Below are positions 63,001 to 64,000 of a DNA stretch of 64,000 nt, in pieces. A program made the position numbers and the translations under genes. Positions within the stretch are counted from its first letter, which is position 1. Every line of letters begins with the position of its first letter. The notes beneath the pieces are model-generated. The model was not told where the DNA came from, searched no databases, and saw nothing but the letters and a program-made list of their open reading frames with translations. Source of the DNA: Panagrolaimus kolymaensis (Eukaryota > Nematoda > Chromadorea > Rhabditida > Panagrolaimidae); assembly GCA_028622995.1 (NCBI GenBank), contig JAJQJQ010000033.1:2790001-2854000 (forward strand). The letters are read 5' to 3'.

Positions 63001-63303
63001 ATATTACTTTTTAAAATCATCAAGCTTCAAATCGTCTTTCACATCCTTATTAAAATAATATAACTTTTTATCTCGACCAATATAAATTTCCAAAAAGCTT
63101 TCAAATCTATTAGAATATTTACGAATTAAAGAATTTAACGAAATACATCCCAATTTCTTTTGTAAAATTTCATCAAGGCTTAAACCTTGACCATAAAATT
63201 CAAAATAGTTTTGGATTTTCTCTTCTGATAATGGTTGAATTGTTATAATATAAATGGTTTCAATTAATGTTTCAAGCAAGATATCGTTTGTGATCTCGTC
63301 CAT
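60098..63303 (-). CDS. Large disordered protein with small folded ends, possibly LOTUS-like
   Basis: Seven exons (63303-63008, 62978-62744, 62693-62013, 61961-61542, 61492-61130, 61077-60406, 60349-60098) give 972 residues. Residues ~1-100 form a helical/winged-helix-looking block (DILLETLIETIYIITIQPLSEEKIQNYF...KLYYFNKD) and a second folded stretch follows to ~230. The middle ~600 residues are low complexity: Asn/Ser/Asp-rich, then Pro/Arg/Tyr/Gln-rich with repeats such as DHRYENPHDGPSRR and DPRYENPGPSR. The last ~85 residues again look folded (FCKKVREIVEDNYGSVGLEVLQNLLKRARLP...FELYINENEETFLID), with the helix-helix-strand order of OST-HTH/LOTUS domains. Such folded ends plus a disordered core occur in germ-granule proteins. 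That role is only inference. ATG 63303 follows an AATTTCAG acceptor. Confidence 0.6.
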
Positions 63304-64000
63304 AATTTGCTGAAATTGTAAGTGAAACAAACATTAAGTTACCGAATTAAGAACGAAATAAAGCACGGATCAAGGATAAAAAAATAATAAAATATCACGT
63401 ATAAAATTCATTAAGATTGAAAGATGGATTGTTTACGCCATATTGTTGTTTTGCCCTTACCCATTATACATATTTTTGTTTTTAGAGAGAACCCAAGACT
63501 TTATTAAAAAAGGGTTCTTCGACAACAGAGATTGTTGATTCCAAGTTGGTGGCTTTAAAAACGCATTGATAAAACCCTAACTGATAAAAGTGCAATTTGG
63601 TTTTTTTGTTATCTTTCAAACTGCTTTATTGACATATAAGTAAGTACTCGCCGTAATGATTCTGAGAGCTACAATCTTTTTCATTAAGATATTTTTTATA
63701 GCATTAAAAAAATATGGTAAAAGAGTTGCTGGACTGTAGGAAAATATGAGCTAGCTGCTAGCTTTTGAAGCTTACTAATTTCTGCTGAAAACGAAAAAAC
63801 ACTTTTCGCTAACAAATTTTTAAATAACTTTGCTTTATTTTATATAAAAATGAGGCACTAATGCTAGAAAACAAAAATATCCAAAGAATTATATTGTTGC
63901 AATATTCATGATTAAATCACAAACATCGAAATGGTTTAGCTTCAATCAATTGAGATAGTAGTGGTGGCAATCATCCAGCCATCATCAGTCATGAACACTT
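63304..64000. other. Intergenic right edge
   Basis: Upstream region of the preceding minus-strand gene. AT-rich, no gene seen. Confidence 0.5.

Overview
The window looks like a nematode nuclear genome. It is AT-rich, its genes are split by very short introns (most about 45-80 bp, GTAAGT...TTTTAG/TTTCAG), and several start codons sit directly after a TTTTCAG-like acceptor, as expected for spliced-leader trans-splicing. It also carries nematode-typical families: a DB-module secreted protein, a single-domain tyrosine phosphatase of the expanded worm type, two tandem alpha/beta hydrolases, and ABL-1 with a worm-like N-terminus. The species cannot be named from the sequence. Exon-intron models were built by hand; the coordinates given for a gene run from start codon to stop codon, and the exons are listed in its evidence.

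Layout. 1-7 kb: a TTTACCGGTAAA repeat at the left edge, a small Lys/Glu-rich protein (-), two tandem alpha/beta hydrolases (+) and a protein tyrosine phosphatase (-). 7.16-18.09 kb: a giant inverted repeat with two 5,342-bp arms around a 250-bp spacer. Every open frame in one arm recurs identically in the other, with coordinates summing to 25,253. Each arm holds a decayed multi-exon coiled-coil gene, an intact 141-codon ORF, a stop-riddled fragment of the N-terminal domain of a Helitron Rep/helicase protein, and a decayed gene for a secreted-like protein next to the spacer. 19.2-23.7 kb: a DB-domain secreted protein (+) converging on an SLC4 bicarbonate/anion transporter (-). 25.57-25.79 kb: a TTAA-flanked miniature inverted-repeat element. 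26.0-32.4 kb: a small single-pass membrane protein and the eIF2-alpha kinase GCN2 (+). 32.6-36.1 kb: a GLE1-like mRNA export factor (-) converging on gcn-2 and divergent from COA3, a cytochrome c oxidase assembly factor (+). 36.42-40.18 kb: a complete LTR retrotransposon on the minus strand with identical LTRs, a 5-bp target duplication and no recognisable coding capacity. 43.0-54.9 kb: abl-1, including a separate N-myristoylation-type first exon 6.1 kb upstream. 55.4-64 kb: an AT-hook protein (-), a four-pass membrane protein (+), a mitochondrial acyl-CoA dehydrogenase (+) and a large disordered protein with possible LOTUS-like ends (-).

Most genes are single-copy housekeeping or signalling genes with separate roles: translational control (GCN2), mRNA export (GLE1), respiratory-chain assembly (COA3), amino-acid or fatty-acid oxidation (acyl-CoA dehydrogenase), ion transport (SLC4) and tyrosine-phosphate signalling (PTP, ABL). 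I see no operon-like functional cluster. The unusual content is the mobile-element layer: the near-perfect palindrome carrying Helitron debris and pseudogenes, the young non-autonomous LTR element, and the TTAA miniature element.
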